Below the pieces are notes generated by a model. It was given only the letters and a program-made list of their open reading frames with translations. It was not told the origin of the DNA and made no database searches. Positions 41,872 through 50,124 of a stretch of 64,000 nucleotides of DNA are shown here, one piece after another. The stretch spans positions 372,001 to 436,000 of the forward strand of contig NZ_JAJNMU010000003.1 of NCBI RefSeq assembly GCF_022458865.1, given 5' to 3'. Positions within the stretch are counted from its first letter, which is position 1, and every line of letters starts with the position of its first letter. This DNA is from Paenibacillus periandrae. Lineage in GTDB: Bacteria > Bacillota > Bacilli > Paenibacillales > NBRC-103111. The position numbers were made by a program, and so were the translations under genes.

Positions 41872-41954
41872 TTCGATTCATATGAACATTTTTTTAAGCG
41901 GATCGTCCATCCGTTTGTTTGCTGTACCCATTTTTCAGTCTTGCAACAAAAAAC

Positions 41955-41984
41955 AAACGGCACAGGGCTTTTCCCATGCCGTTT
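41955..41984 (+). terminator. hairpin after the transposase gene
   Basis: AAACGGCA pairs with TGCCGTTT, with an inner GGG/CCC stem and a CTTTT loop, followed by a U-rich but interrupted tail. It lies near the right end of the IS element. Confidence 0.6.
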
Positions 41985-42047
41985 CAGATTCATTTTCTAT
42001 TCACGATCTTGTCTCTGAGATTAACTTAATGACATTGCGCCGATGGT

Positions 42048-42212
42048 GTCCTTTTTTTGTTATCCATTTACCAATCGCAACTGTCGGTGGTACCGAAATC
42101 TTGATGGGGGTGAACACCTTCATTCAAATTAACACCTTTGCGATACAAGTTGGATACGTGCGGTTTACCGTGCTGGGAATATCACGCATTGAGGGCGAGG
42201 GGAGGGTGCCGC
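42048..42212. other. post-IS leader of the late operon
   Basis: This is phage DNA resuming after the IS element. It begins with GTCCTTTTTTT, the right half of the split hairpin, and contains no convincing gene. TTGGATACG is shared with the pre-IS side (40361 and 42149 regions). It is probably untranslated leader of the late transcript. Confidence 0.4.
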
Positions 42213-42380
42213 GTGAATGCATTAACAAATGAACAACGAATAGAATGGCTCGAACAAAGGATCTCACGGCTACTCAGCGATAGGAACCTGTATTTCAGAA
42301 CAAGTCGAAGATTCATGGGTGAGTTATGCCAATTGTCTGTATGGGCCTATCAGAGGGAATTGCAGGTGCTGCAGCGATGA
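42213..42380 (+). CDS. small hypothetical phage protein
   Basis: A 55-residue helical protein (NALTNEQRIEWLEQRISRLL). The GTG at 42213 has GGGGAGGG about eight bases upstream. It is the first gene after the IS element. No domain recognised. Confidence 0.55.
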   Translation: MNALTNEQRIEWLEQRISRLLSDRNLYFRTSRRFMGELCQLSVWAYQRELQVLQR

Positions 42381-42448
42381 AGAGACTTACAGATAAAGAA
42401 ACATCCAAGCAGCCTGCATTATGCGTAAAATGCGTTTGGGGTAATTGA
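42377..42448 (+). CDS. very short Cys-pair peptide gene
   Basis: A 23-residue frame coupled to the previous gene by ATGA, with a CVKC pair near its end. It may be a truncated zinc-ribbon protein or chance. It has no ribosome site of its own. Confidence 0.25.
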   Translation: MKRLTDKETSKQPALCVKCVWGN

Positions 42449-42453
42449 GATCA

Positions 42454-42485
42454 TCGGAAATAAAAGGAGCCTTCGATCGGCTCCT
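42454..42485 (-). terminator. leftward Rho-independent terminator
   Basis: On the minus strand AGGAGCC pairs with GGCTCCT and is followed by a TTTTATTT tail. It lies seven bases beyond the stop of the leftward membrane-peptide gene and should end that transcript. Read on the plus strand the hairpin has no T-run. Confidence 0.7.
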
Positions 42486-42491
42486 ACTGTA

Positions 42492-42656
42492 CTAATGATT
42501 TCCCCAGTTCAATAAACCTTTTTGAAAATTATCCGCGGCTAAAGGAACGATTCCCATTGCCATGCATACAAGCAGGGTCAAGACTATGACAGATAAAATA
42601 CTGCCAATCAAAATGTCACGTACTGGTAGATTTTGTACCCATTCCAATGTGTTCAA
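42492..42656 (-). CDS. small reverse-strand membrane peptide
   Basis: A 54-residue protein with one clear transmembrane helix (ILIGSILSVIVLTLLVCMAM, about 15-34). The TTG at 42656 has a perfect AAAGGAGGTGA upstream. It points against the late genes and has its own terminator, so it is an independent unit, probably expressed in the lysogen. Possible roles are superinfection exclusion or a toxin-like peptide; neither is shown. Confidence 0.65.
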   Translation of the reverse strand: MNTLEWVQNLPVRDILIGSILSVIVLTLLVCMAMGIVPLAADNFQKGLLNWGNH

Positions 42657-42747
42657 ATTAAATCACCTCCTTTAGACCTATTACTTTCGACGGGAAAAGA
42701 GGTAAATCCTTCCTTTTGTCGAATTGTGATGGTGGGGGGGTGATAGC

Positions 42748-42933
42748 TTGAAATACAAAGTAGTATTTACTGTTGCTGTTTCGAACGAATATGCAGCCGC
42801 TCATGTTGAAAATCTTTTTAATAAAATGGCGGATGATGGGTATAGACTTCATAGCTTAACACAACAAACAAACAGGATTGGTACATCTGGTAACTTAGCA
42901 GTTTTTGAAAAGATAGATCCCGAGGCACCCTAA
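42748..42933 (+). CDS. DUF4177-like small protein
   Basis: A 61-residue protein with a YKVVF strand, a central helix (VENLFNKMADDGYRLHSLT) and a final LAVFEK strand, resembling DUF4177 proteins. The TTG has a G-rich ribosome site ending in GGTGA. A terminator follows directly. It is divergent from the reverse-strand membrane peptide. Function unknown. Confidence 0.65.
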   Translation: MKYKVVFTVAVSNEYAAAHVENLFNKMADDGYRLHSLTQQTNRIGTSGNLAVFEKIDPEAP

Positions 42934-42950
42934 CCGGTGCTTTTTCTTTT
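42924..42950 (+). terminator. Rho-independent terminator before the packaging genes
   Basis: GGCACC pairs with GGTGC(T) around a short loop, then TTTTTCTTTT. It separates the DUF4177-like unit from the terminase genes. Confidence 0.65.
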
Positions 42951-42977
42951 GCCAACAAACAAAGTGAGGTGGTGGTC

Positions 42978-43451
42978 ATGGCTAAGAGTAAGTGGGAAAT
43001 AAACGTTAAGCCTAAGCTTGATCTAATCAAAAGCTGGGCTCAATCTGGTTTGATTGATAGGCAAATAGCCAAGAATCTCAATATCGCCTACTCAACATTC
43101 AATTTATACAAGGACAAATATTCGGAATTATCGGAAGCCCTAAAGAAATCCAAGGAAGAGGCGGACTACGAGGTCACAAACAGCCTCAATAGGGCTGCTA
43201 ATGGCTTTGAATATTTCGAAGAGACACAAGAGCTTATCAATGGAGAATGGCAGGTTACCAAACGAACCAAGAAGGTCCAACCTCCGAACGTGACAGCTGC
43301 TATCTTCTGGCTCAAAAACCGCGACCCTAAGAACTGGCGGGATAAGCAGCATATCAACCATTCCGGTGGCGTTGTGAGTACAGTAGTTGATTATAGCCAT
43401 TTGAGCGATGAAGAGCTTGAAAAGGAGCTTGAGAGTTATGGCGACGATTGA
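42978..43451 (+). CDS. phage terminase small subunit
   Basis: A 157-residue protein. The N-terminal HTH (GLIDRQIAKNLNIAYSTFNLYKDKY) and the C-terminal VTAAIFWLKNRDPKNWRDKQ are typical of small terminases, which recognise the packaging site and recruit the large subunit. The ATG at 42978 is chosen over an upstream GTG. It overlaps the large-subunit gene by 14 bases. Confidence 0.87.
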   Translation: MAKSKWEINVKPKLDLIKSWAQSGLIDRQIAKNLNIAYSTFNLYKDKYSELSEALKKSKEEADYEVTNSLNRAANGFEYFEETQELINGEWQVTKRTKKVQPPNVTAAIFWLKNRDPKNWRDKQHINHSGGVVSTVVDYSHLSDEELEKELESYGDD

Positions 43452-45006
43452 GTTGACCCGGGATGAAAAGGAGAAAATGCTTGCCCTGAAAAGAGAGAAG
43501 CGAATAAGAAGAGCCCGGGATTCCTTGTGGGAGTATTGCAAAACGGAAAGCCCTGGCTTCTACAAGGAAAACCGTTGGCACCTGAAGCTTAACTGCTGGA
43601 TCCTTCAAGCGTTGTATGATCGGAAACTTACTAAAGAGGCGTTTATCGAGGCATGTGCTGAGATAGCGCCTATTTGGTTTATCAAGGGCCGTGAGTATAT
43701 CGAAATGCTTGAACAACTCCAGGATCATCATACTTATACGCGCCTCATGCAGAATCTTCCCCCACGGGTTGGTAAGAGTCGCACGCTGGTTAACTTCTGC
43801 AAATGGGCATTCGGGCAGGATCAGGCGAACCGTGTCATTACATGTTCCTACAACGATGATCAGGCGAGCGATTTCAGTCGTTACACCCGGGACGGCATTG
43901 ATGAAACCAAGAACTTCCCGCATGAGATTATATTCAATGATATTTTCCCGGGCGTTTACATCAAAGATGGCAATGGGTCCTATCAGCAATGGGCGCTGGA
44001 TGGTCAGTTTTTTAATTACAAGGGAGCTGGGATCGGCGGGAGCATCACAGGTAAAGGTTGTAATATCTCCATAGTCGATGACCCTGTAAAGGATGCTGAG
44101 GAAGCTTATAACGAGAACAGGCTCAACGTGATCTGGCGCTGGTATACAGGCACATTCCTTTCCCGTTTGGAGGATGAGGGCAAGGGCGGTATAGAAATCG
44201 TCAACATGACTCGATGGGCCAAAAAAGACGTTTGCGGTCGTATTCTTTCCGGACCTGAAGCAAACGAATGGTTCGTGCTGAAGCTTGTAGCCATGGACGA
44301 CGACGGAAATATGCTTTGTCCAGACCTGCTCTCTAAAAAGCGTTACCTCAGCCTTAAAACAAATGTAGACGCTGCTATCTTCCGGGCCAACTATCACCAG
44401 GAGCCCGTCGATATCCAAGGTAGGCTATACAAATCGTTCAAAACCTATGAGGACATTCCTCGCTTCTCCAATGGAGAAGTTGCTTTTGAGCGAATTATCT
44501 CGTACACGGATACAGCTGACACGGGTAACGATTATCTTTGTCAGCCTGCAGCTGGAGTTTACAAAGGAGAATTGTACATGCTAGATGTGCTTTATACGAA
44601 AGAGGGCATGGAAGTAACCGAGCCAGCTGCTGCGGACATGCTTGTCAAGAATGGCGTCAATGATGCAATTATTGAATCCAATAACGGGGGCCGCGGCTTC
44701 GCACGAGCCGTTGAGCGAATCATTTGGGAGAAGTATAAAACAAGGTCTGTCATTGTCAAGTGGTTTCATCAAACCAAAAACAAAGTAGCGCGAATCCTTT
44801 CAAATAGTACATTCGTGATGGAACACATCTACATGCCGGCGAATTGGAAAGATCGATGGCCTGAGTATTACGAAGCCATGACCACTTATCAGAAGGAAGG
44901 CAAGAACAAAAATGATGATGCTCCTGATGCGACTACGGGATTGGCTGAACAGATCAATGAACAGGCTGCCAATCCGTTAGATCGATTAAGACGGCTATCG
45001 AGATAA
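43438..45006 (+). CDS. phage terminase large subunit
   Basis: A 522-residue packaging motor. The Walker A-like LPPRVGKSRTLV (about 108-119) and Walker B NISIVDDP are present. The nuclease domain has candidate metal Asp residues in YTDTADTGNDY and DDAPDATTG. The ATG at 43438 lies inside the small-subunit gene, with AAGGAG upstream. The length is normal and the frame intact. Confidence 0.92.
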   Translation: MATIELTRDEKEKMLALKREKRIRRARDSLWEYCKTESPGFYKENRWHLKLNCWILQALYDRKLTKEAFIEACAEIAPIWFIKGREYIEMLEQLQDHHTYTRLMQNLPPRVGKSRTLVNFCKWAFGQDQANRVITCSYNDDQASDFSRYTRDGIDETKNFPHEIIFNDIFPGVYIKDGNGSYQQWALDGQFFNYKGAGIGGSITGKGCNISIVDDPVKDAEEAYNENRLNVIWRWYTGTFLSRLEDEGKGGIEIVNMTRWAKKDVCGRILSGPEANEWFVLKLVAMDDDGNMLCPDLLSKKRYLSLKTNVDAAIFRANYHQEPVDIQGRLYKSFKTYEDIPRFSNGEVAFERIISYTDTADTGNDYLCQPAAGVYKGELYMLDVLYTKEGMEVTEPAAADMLVKNGVNDAIIESNNGGRGFARAVERIIWEKYKTRSVIVKWFHQTKNKVARILSNSTFVMEHIYMPANWKDRWPEYYEAMTTYQKEGKNKNDDAPDATTGLAEQINEQAANPLDRLRRLSR

Positions 45007-45023
45007 GGAGGTTATCCAAATAG

Positions 45024-46400
45024 ATGCAAGATAGAGACACGCAATCAAGGCTGGACGGCATGCGTAGCCGGGCTAATGCTGTGCAGAGGAATGATTTCTT
45101 GGTCGGCCATGGGAAGGCGGGAGCAAAGGACGCTTTATCAAGGCAGCGGATTCCGCTTGGGTATAATCGTATTTCTCACCCTGAGCTTGCCGCTTTTTAC
45201 GCCACGAATCAGTTCGTACAAAACATCATCGACATACCTGCTGAGGATCTGGTCCGTAACTGGTTCAAGCTGAAAATGAAGGATGAGAAGCTGAATGGGC
45301 TGCTCATGCGTAAGTTGCGGGACCTGAACGCCAAGGAAGCTTTCACGGACATGCGACGCTATGAACGGCTGCATGGTGACGGCTTTGTTTCTATTGGAGC
45401 GAATCAGGCGACAAACTTCACACTGGCCCAACCGCTTGACCCGTTGAAGCTTCGGCGCATTGATTACCTGCACGCGTTCAGTTCCTATAAGGTCGGCAGC
45501 TTCCAGGTCAACGAGGACATGTTCAGTCCGACATACGGGCAAGTCGAGCAATTCCAGATAAACAGGCGCAGTCAGATAGGGCGCCAGATCGCAGGAAATG
45601 ATAACGGCTATGTTCATCGGTCGCGCCTCTTCCACGACCAGACACGGCGCTTAGAGATGGACCTGCAAGGTCAATCAGTCATAGAGCCTATGTATGATGT
45701 GCTGACGGTGTTCGATACGGCGCTATGGAGTGTGGGGCAAATCCTTTATGACTTTACGTTTAAAGCATACAAGAGCCCGGGTGTGGACCACATGAATAAG
45801 GAGGACAAGCAAGAATTCTCCATGCTTGCAGATTTTATGTTCCGCACTGAAGCGTTAGCCTTGATCGGTAAGGATGAGGAGTTAACCAAAGTTACAACCA
45901 ATGTGGCGGGAATTAAGGATCTGCTCGACTTCGTATGGGAGTCTCTTGCCGGATCTGCCAAGATGCCTAAGAGCGTAATCAAGGGGCAGGAAAGCGGCAC
46001 GATCACAGGCGCACAGTATGATGTGATGAACTACTACTCTCGTATCGCGGCCGCACAGGAGACAGAGTTAAGACCACACGCGGAGCGTTTGATTGGATAC
46101 CTCATGCTGTGTTCCGACGATGTTGGCGGTCGCATCGATCCCGATAACGTTGAATGGGAGCTTGTCTTTAATCCACTGTGGAACGTCGATCAGGAAACGG
46201 ATGCTAAGATCAGGAAGATGCACGCTGAGGCAGACAACATTTATATAACCGCTGGTGTACTGGATCCTGATGAGGTAAAGGCGAAACGGTTCCCTGAGCT
46301 GGAATCGTCTGAGACTGCATTAAAAACGGACAGCCTCATCTTTGCCCAAGAGGAATTAGACGAGCTGCTGAAAAGGGCAAGCGAACGGTTTGGGGAGTGA
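45024..46400 (+). CDS. phage portal protein, DUF1073 family
   Basis: A 458-residue portal-like protein that should form the DNA-entry dodecamer. DUF1073-type features are present: NIIDIPAEDLVRNWF, MRRYERLHGDGFVSIG and the long helix region GTITGAQYDVMNYYSRIAAAQE. This family's domain is also listed under the anti-CBASS Acb1 name. AAGGAGG lies 11 bases before the ATG. It follows the terminase and precedes the minor head gene, as expected. Confidence 0.87.
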   Translation: MQDRDTQSRLDGMRSRANAVQRNDFLVGHGKAGAKDALSRQRIPLGYNRISHPELAAFYATNQFVQNIIDIPAEDLVRNWFKLKMKDEKLNGLLMRKLRDLNAKEAFTDMRRYERLHGDGFVSIGANQATNFTLAQPLDPLKLRRIDYLHAFSSYKVGSFQVNEDMFSPTYGQVEQFQINRRSQIGRQIAGNDNGYVHRSRLFHDQTRRLEMDLQGQSVIEPMYDVLTVFDTALWSVGQILYDFTFKAYKSPGVDHMNKEDKQEFSMLADFMFRTEALALIGKDEELTKVTTNVAGIKDLLDFVWESLAGSAKMPKSVIKGQESGTITGAQYDVMNYYSRIAAAQETELRPHAERLIGYLMLCSDDVGGRIDPDNVEWELVFNPLWNVDQETDAKIRKMHAEADNIYITAGVLDPDEVKAKRFPELESSETALKTDSLIFAQEELDELLKRASERFGE

Positions 46401-46404
46401 TCAC

Positions 46405-47187
46405 ATGGCACGCCGAATGATTATACCACCTACTCGCTTCCCGAATGCTGTTGCAGCCAGCTATTCACGGGCGATGGCACAGATGATACAGCAGATGCAC
46501 AGCATCACGTACGCTGCCTTACTAAAGTCTATTGCTGAGGAAGTGAGGATTTACCAAAACGAGAGTTACCGTGCTGATGGTCCGCTGGATATTATTTGGA
46601 ACGCCTTGAAGTTTGCCAAGGATCGTGTCGCGGCGCAGATATTCAATCCGGCCAAGGTTGTTGAGGTCGCTTCTCAGTTCGTAAGCCGCGTTAATTTCTT
46701 CAATAAACGCATGGTCAACAACCAATTTGACGGCAGGGTTAGAGGATTCGATCCAACCGAACGAGAACCGTGGATAAACGACTATATGAAGGTGTCGGTC
46801 AAGGAGAACGTCAGTTACATTACAAAGCTCCAGGACGATTACGCTGCCCGTGTGGAATCTATTGTCATGCAGGGCGTCAAGAACGGGCAAAAGCTTACCG
46901 ACATGGCGCAGGAGATCAGTAAGGCTGCCAACATAAGCTATCAGCGAGCCAAGTTTATAGCTCGGGATCAAACGGGCAGTATCACAGGGCAGCTCACAGC
47001 AAAGAGACACCAAGATGCCGGATTCAAACGGTTCAAGTGGTCTACAAGCCATGATGAGCGGGTCAGGCCAGAGCACCGAGGGTATGACGGCAAGATATAC
47101 CCCTACGATCAACCGCCTGCTGGTAAGCTGCCAGGAGTACCTTTTAATTGCAGGTGTGTTGCTTATCCGGTAGATGATGAGGAATAA
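46405..47187 (+). CDS. phage minor head protein, SPP1 gp7-like
   Basis: A 260-residue protein with the SPP1 gp7/Mu F-type domain near the C-terminus: RAKFIARDQTGSITGQLTAKR, then WSTSHDERVRPEHRGYDGKIYPY and GVPFNCRCVAYPV. It is likely to be packaged in the head near the portal. The ATG at 46405 has GGGGAG about seven bases upstream; an in-frame TTG at 46390 overlaps the portal gene. Confidence 0.88.
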   Translation: MARRMIIPPTRFPNAVAASYSRAMAQMIQQMHSITYAALLKSIAEEVRIYQNESYRADGPLDIIWNALKFAKDRVAAQIFNPAKVVEVASQFVSRVNFFNKRMVNNQFDGRVRGFDPTEREPWINDYMKVSVKENVSYITKLQDDYAARVESIVMQGVKNGQKLTDMAQEISKAANISYQRAKFIARDQTGSITGQLTAKRHQDAGFKRFKWSTSHDERVRPEHRGYDGKIYPYDQPPAGKLPGVPFNCRCVAYPVDDEE

Positions 47188-47226
47188 ATTGTGTGAAACT
47201 TCCTGAGAATCGTTAATTTTCCGTTG

Positions 47227-47232
47227 TATAAT
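47227..47232 (+). promoter_or_regulatory. minus-10-like TATAAT of a possible moron promoter
   Basis: A perfect TATAAT lies 36 bases before the start of a small gene inserted in the head operon. The minus-35 is weak (CTGAGA or TGAGAA about 18 bases upstream). With the terminator after the gene it would make an autonomous unit. Confidence 0.4.
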
Positions 47233-47267
47233 CAATGTGTGTTAGTAGACGAAGGAGGATGAACGCG

Positions 47268-47546
47268 TTGAAAGATCGTTATTTTAAGATTACGGGCACG
47301 AGAGTGACTGGGGACTATTTTGTTAAAGAATACATCAATGGAGTTCCTAACGAGTTATTCAAAATAGTTAAGAAATACAAAGGTGGATTGAAAGAGGCTA
47401 GGCAAAGAATAGGAGAACACCTTAAAAATCAAGGTTACTCCATGAATGATGTTTTCAAACATGAATGTATTGTCCCTGGGAGAAAAAACAACCCATCACA
47501 TAAATGGACTATTGAAGAATATCTAATCGGAGTACCAATAAAATAA
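47268..47546 (+). CDS. hypothetical protein, candidate moron in the head operon
   Basis: A 92-residue basic protein (FKITGTRVTGDYFVKEYING ... KWTIEEYLIGVPIK) with no recognised domain. The TTG at 47268 has AAGGAGG nine bases upstream; the ATG at 47259 would be too close. It interrupts the usual minor-head to protease order and has its own TATAAT and terminator, so expression from the lysogen is plausible. Confidence 0.6.
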   Translation: MKDRYFKITGTRVTGDYFVKEYINGVPNELFKIVKKYKGGLKEARQRIGEHLKNQGYSMNDVFKHECIVPGRKNNPSHKWTIEEYLIGVPIK

Positions 47547-47553
47547 AGAAATT

Positions 47554-47576
47554 AAAGCGCCGGAGGGTGCTTTTTT
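47554..47576 (+). terminator. Rho-independent terminator of the head-operon cassette
   Basis: AAAGCGCC pairs with GGTGCTTT (one G-U) around a GGAG loop, ending in six Ts. It lies eight bases after the stop of the cassette gene, in the middle of the late operon. Confidence 0.7.
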
Positions 47577-47605
47577 AATTGCCCGGAAGGAGGTGAACAA
47601 AAGCA

Positions 47606-48712
47606 ATGAAGCAGCAACGATATGACCGCGCTACCGTGTTGGACTTTGCTGACGATGCCGCTGGGTACCTGACCGTTACCGCTGCTATAACGCGCCCGGG
47701 CGTCTTCCCTTACCGCAGGAGTGACGGAAAGGTGCGGTATGAAGCGAAGCTGCCGGAGGATATATTCAGCGATTTGGCAGTATCCACAGCTCGTGCAAAG
47801 CCCGTTACCGACGAACACCCGCCGGAACCAGTCACTTCTCGCAATTGGCAGCAGTATGCGAAGGGTACCAGCCACACCGATAGTCGGGTCGAGGGAGATA
47901 TGCTTAAAATCTCAATGACCGTCACGGACCCGGCATTGATCCAACGTATTCGCTCTGGTGACCAGAAGGAGATTTCCATAGGTTTTGAAACCGATTTGAT
48001 CAGCGAGCCTGGCGAGTACATGGGGCAGCGCTACGATGCAAAACAAACCAACATAGCAATTAATCATATTGCAATCACTAAGCAAGGGCGGGCGGGTCCG
48101 ACGGTGGCGATCCGCGGTGATTCAGCATATGAGATTGACGAAAACGACAAAGGAGATGAAACGATCACAATGGCAAAGTATACGATTGACGGAAAAGAAT
48201 TTGAAGTGCCAAGCGAAGTTAAATCTCGTTTGGATGCAGTTGAGGCTCAATTGGAGTCAGCTAAAACAAAAGCGGCTACGGTAGATACTCTGCAAGGGCG
48301 CTATGACGCTTTGGAAGCAACACTCAATACAACCAAGCAAGAGCTTGAGGATACCAAGAAAAACGCCCTCACGAATCAACTGGACGCTGCTGTTACTGCA
48401 AGGGTGGAGCTTATTGGGTCTGCGAAGACATTCCTTGGAGATTCTTTCAACTTCACCGGCAAGAATGACCGTGATGTGAAGCTGGCCGTGATTCAAAAAG
48501 TGAAGGGTGCGGATTTCAAGTCCGATGGCAAGACCGACGATTATGTGAATGCTTTCTATGATGCTACAGTCGAACGTTCCAAGGCAGATGGGTTTTCCTC
48601 TATCGGAGCTAACCACATGGCTACAGGCGGCACATATAGCACAGACAGCCAGAAAAAGGTTGATGAGAACCGTGCAGCTCGCTTGAATATGCACAATAAG
48701 GAGGCGAAATAA
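47606..48712 (+). CDS. DUF2213 prohead protease/scaffold-like protein
   Basis: A 368-residue protein. The N-terminal 175 residues (VTAAITRPGVFPYRRSDG, DEHPP, INHIAITKQGRAGP) match DUF2213, a herpes-assemblin-like prohead protease. The rest is a coiled-coil scaffold (about 205-260) and a helical tail. An in-frame ATG at 48170 (residue 189) after AAAGGAG could start a separate scaffold product. GGAAGGAGGTGA lies before the ATG. It acts in capsid assembly. Confidence 0.82.
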   Translation: MKQQRYDRATVLDFADDAAGYLTVTAAITRPGVFPYRRSDGKVRYEAKLPEDIFSDLAVSTARAKPVTDEHPPEPVTSRNWQQYAKGTSHTDSRVEGDMLKISMTVTDPALIQRIRSGDQKEISIGFETDLISEPGEYMGQRYDAKQTNIAINHIAITKQGRAGPTVAIRGDSAYEIDENDKGDETITMAKYTIDGKEFEVPSEVKSRLDAVEAQLESAKTKAATVDTLQGRYDALEATLNTTKQELEDTKKNALTNQLDAAVTARVELIGSAKTFLGDSFNFTGKNDRDVKLAVIQKVKGADFKSDGKTDDYVNAFYDATVERSKADGFSSIGANHMATGGTYSTDSQKKVDENRAARLNMHNKEAK

Positions 48713-48715
48713 GTC

Positions 48716-49183
48716 ATGCCCATTTCAAGCTATCCGCAATACATGAGTGAGGTTGGCGGCAAAGGTACTCTTGCTCTATATCCTGAACATCATGCCGACA
48801 CGGTGGCTGCATCTGCGACAATCCCATGGGGTAAAGCAGTGCAATATACGGCTACCAATAAGAACAAAGGCGAGGTATACGCAGGTACTCGCAAGGTGAT
48901 TGGCGTGGCAATGGCTAACCATTATGCGGAATATCGTACCACGACTACAGTAGGTGAGTATGTAGTCGGTGACGCTGTTTCCGCGCTTCGTAAAGGCTGC
49001 ATTTGGGTCGAAGTGCTGGAAGATGTGGTAAAGGGCGATCTTGCTGTTGCAGACAACACCACAGGTAACTTCAGACCTTCAACAACCGGAACGGCAACGA
49101 TTTCGGCTATTGTTGGAGAGTTTAAGTCATCTGCATTGGCGAATGGCCTTGCGATCCTTGAATTGAATCTGCCAAATGCTTAA
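48716..49183 (+). CDS. phage structural cement/head decoration protein
   Basis: A 155-residue beta-rich protein (VQYTATNKNKGEVYAGTRKVIGV; VVKGDLAVADNTTGNFRPSTTG) resembling cement proteins of the Gp24/DUF2190 type. It sits between scaffold and capsid genes, as such proteins usually do. It starts three bases after the protease stop, with AAGGAGG upstream. Confidence 0.75.
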   Translation: MPISSYPQYMSEVGGKGTLALYPEHHADTVAASATIPWGKAVQYTATNKNKGEVYAGTRKVIGVAMANHYAEYRTTTTVGEYVVGDAVSALRKGCIWVEVLEDVVKGDLAVADNTTGNFRPSTTGTATISAIVGEFKSSALANGLAILELNLPNA

Positions 49184-49212
49184 TCAAATTAAAATGGAGG
49201 TGCTCCAAGAAG

Positions 49213-50124
49213 ATGACAATGACAAACGATGCGATCACAACAAGAATTAGGCCGCTTGATCTTGAAGCGGTGGACAACACGCTGTACGAACCGAAATACG
49301 AAGAGCTCACAGCACGCCAAGCAATCAGCCTGAAAACGGATATTCCTGCCGGTGCTGAAACCTACGCCTACAACATCATGACACGGTCAGGAGTTGCTAA
49401 GATTCTGGCCAACAATGCCGATGACGTACCTTTGGTTGACTTGGATATGCGCAGAGAGTTCCAACGCATCTATTCAATTGTAACAGGGTTCTCATACACG
49501 GTTCAGGAGCTACGCGCAGCTGCCATGGTAAATATGCCTGTGGACCCTGCTAAAGCGGCTGTTGCACGTAGGGCCGTAGCCGAAAAAGAAAATCGCTTAG
49601 TATGGGCTGGTGATGACGATTATGCAATTAAGGGTATCGTCAACACTGTAGGAATCCAAGTGACCAATGTTCCAAATAATGCAGCTGGTACCAGCAAGCT
49701 TTGGTCTGCAAAGACTCCAGCAGAGATTCTTAAGGATATCCGCATCCTTAAAGGTCTGATCACGGTTTTGCCGGGTCAATCAAATGGGAGCTTAACTTTG
49801 GCTTTGCCAGTTACGCAATTCGAAGCGCTTGACGAGCGGTATAGCGATTACGATTCTCGAACTCTAAGAGAGGTCATCAATTCTTACGGGTGGTTCAAGC
49901 GCATTCTGAGGGTTGCTGATTTAAAAGGAAAGGGGACGGCTGGCTCTGATAGTATGCTGATCTTTGACGGATCACCTGAGGTTGTTCAGTTACTGCTTCC
50001 AATGGATATGATTCGCCATGACCCTGAATGGAAGTTCCCGCGCTGGAAAATCGCGGTTGAAGAACGTTGCGGCGGCGTTATCGTTCGCTATCCCATGGCT
50101 ATTGCGAGAGGAGACGGTATCTAA
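49213..50124 (+). CDS. phage major capsid protein (DUF2184-like)
   Basis: A 303-residue protein. It has an N-terminal arm, then ISLKTDIPAGAETYAYNI and a long helix (AKAAVARRAVAEKENRLVWAG) typical of HK97-fold shells, and ends VEERCGGVIVRYPMAIARGDG. DUF2184-type capsid proteins share this ending. GGAGGTG lies 11 bases upstream. It should build the icosahedral head. Confidence 0.82.
   Translation: MTMTNDAITTRIRPLDLEAVDNTLYEPKYEELTARQAISLKTDIPAGAETYAYNIMTRSGVAKILANNADDVPLVDLDMRREFQRIYSIVTGFSYTVQELRAAAMVNMPVDPAKAAVARRAVAEKENRLVWAGDDDYAIKGIVNTVGIQVTNVPNNAAGTSKLWSAKTPAEILKDIRILKGLITVLPGQSNGSLTLALPVTQFEALDERYSDYDSRTLREVINSYGWFKRILRVADLKGKGTAGSDSMLIFDGSPEVVQLLLPMDMIRHDPEWKFPRWKIAVEERCGGVIVRYPMAIARGDGI

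Larger units (their letters stand above)
40391..42037 (+). mobile_element. complete IS4-family insertion sequence
   Basis: A 1647-bp element bounded by perfect 17-bp inverted repeats, CAATGTCATTAAGTTAA (40391-40407) and its complement (42021-42037). It is flanked by a 10-bp target duplication. It carries one transposase gene, an inward-side terminator near the left end (40434-40469) and a hairpin after the transposase (41955-41984). All parts needed for transposition look intact, so it may be recent and active. Confidence 0.95.
40381..42047. repeat. 10-bp target-site duplication flanking the IS element
   Basis: CGCCGATGGT is present at 40381-40390 and again at 42038-42047, directly outside the inverted repeats of the IS4-family element. 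Removing the element and one copy restores an imperfect hairpin with a seven-T tail. Confidence 0.92.

Noticed and set aside
43354..44418. 354-codon minus-strand frame opposite the terminase large subunit
   Set aside because: It is a mirror of a gene with Walker and nuclease motifs and lacks start signals.
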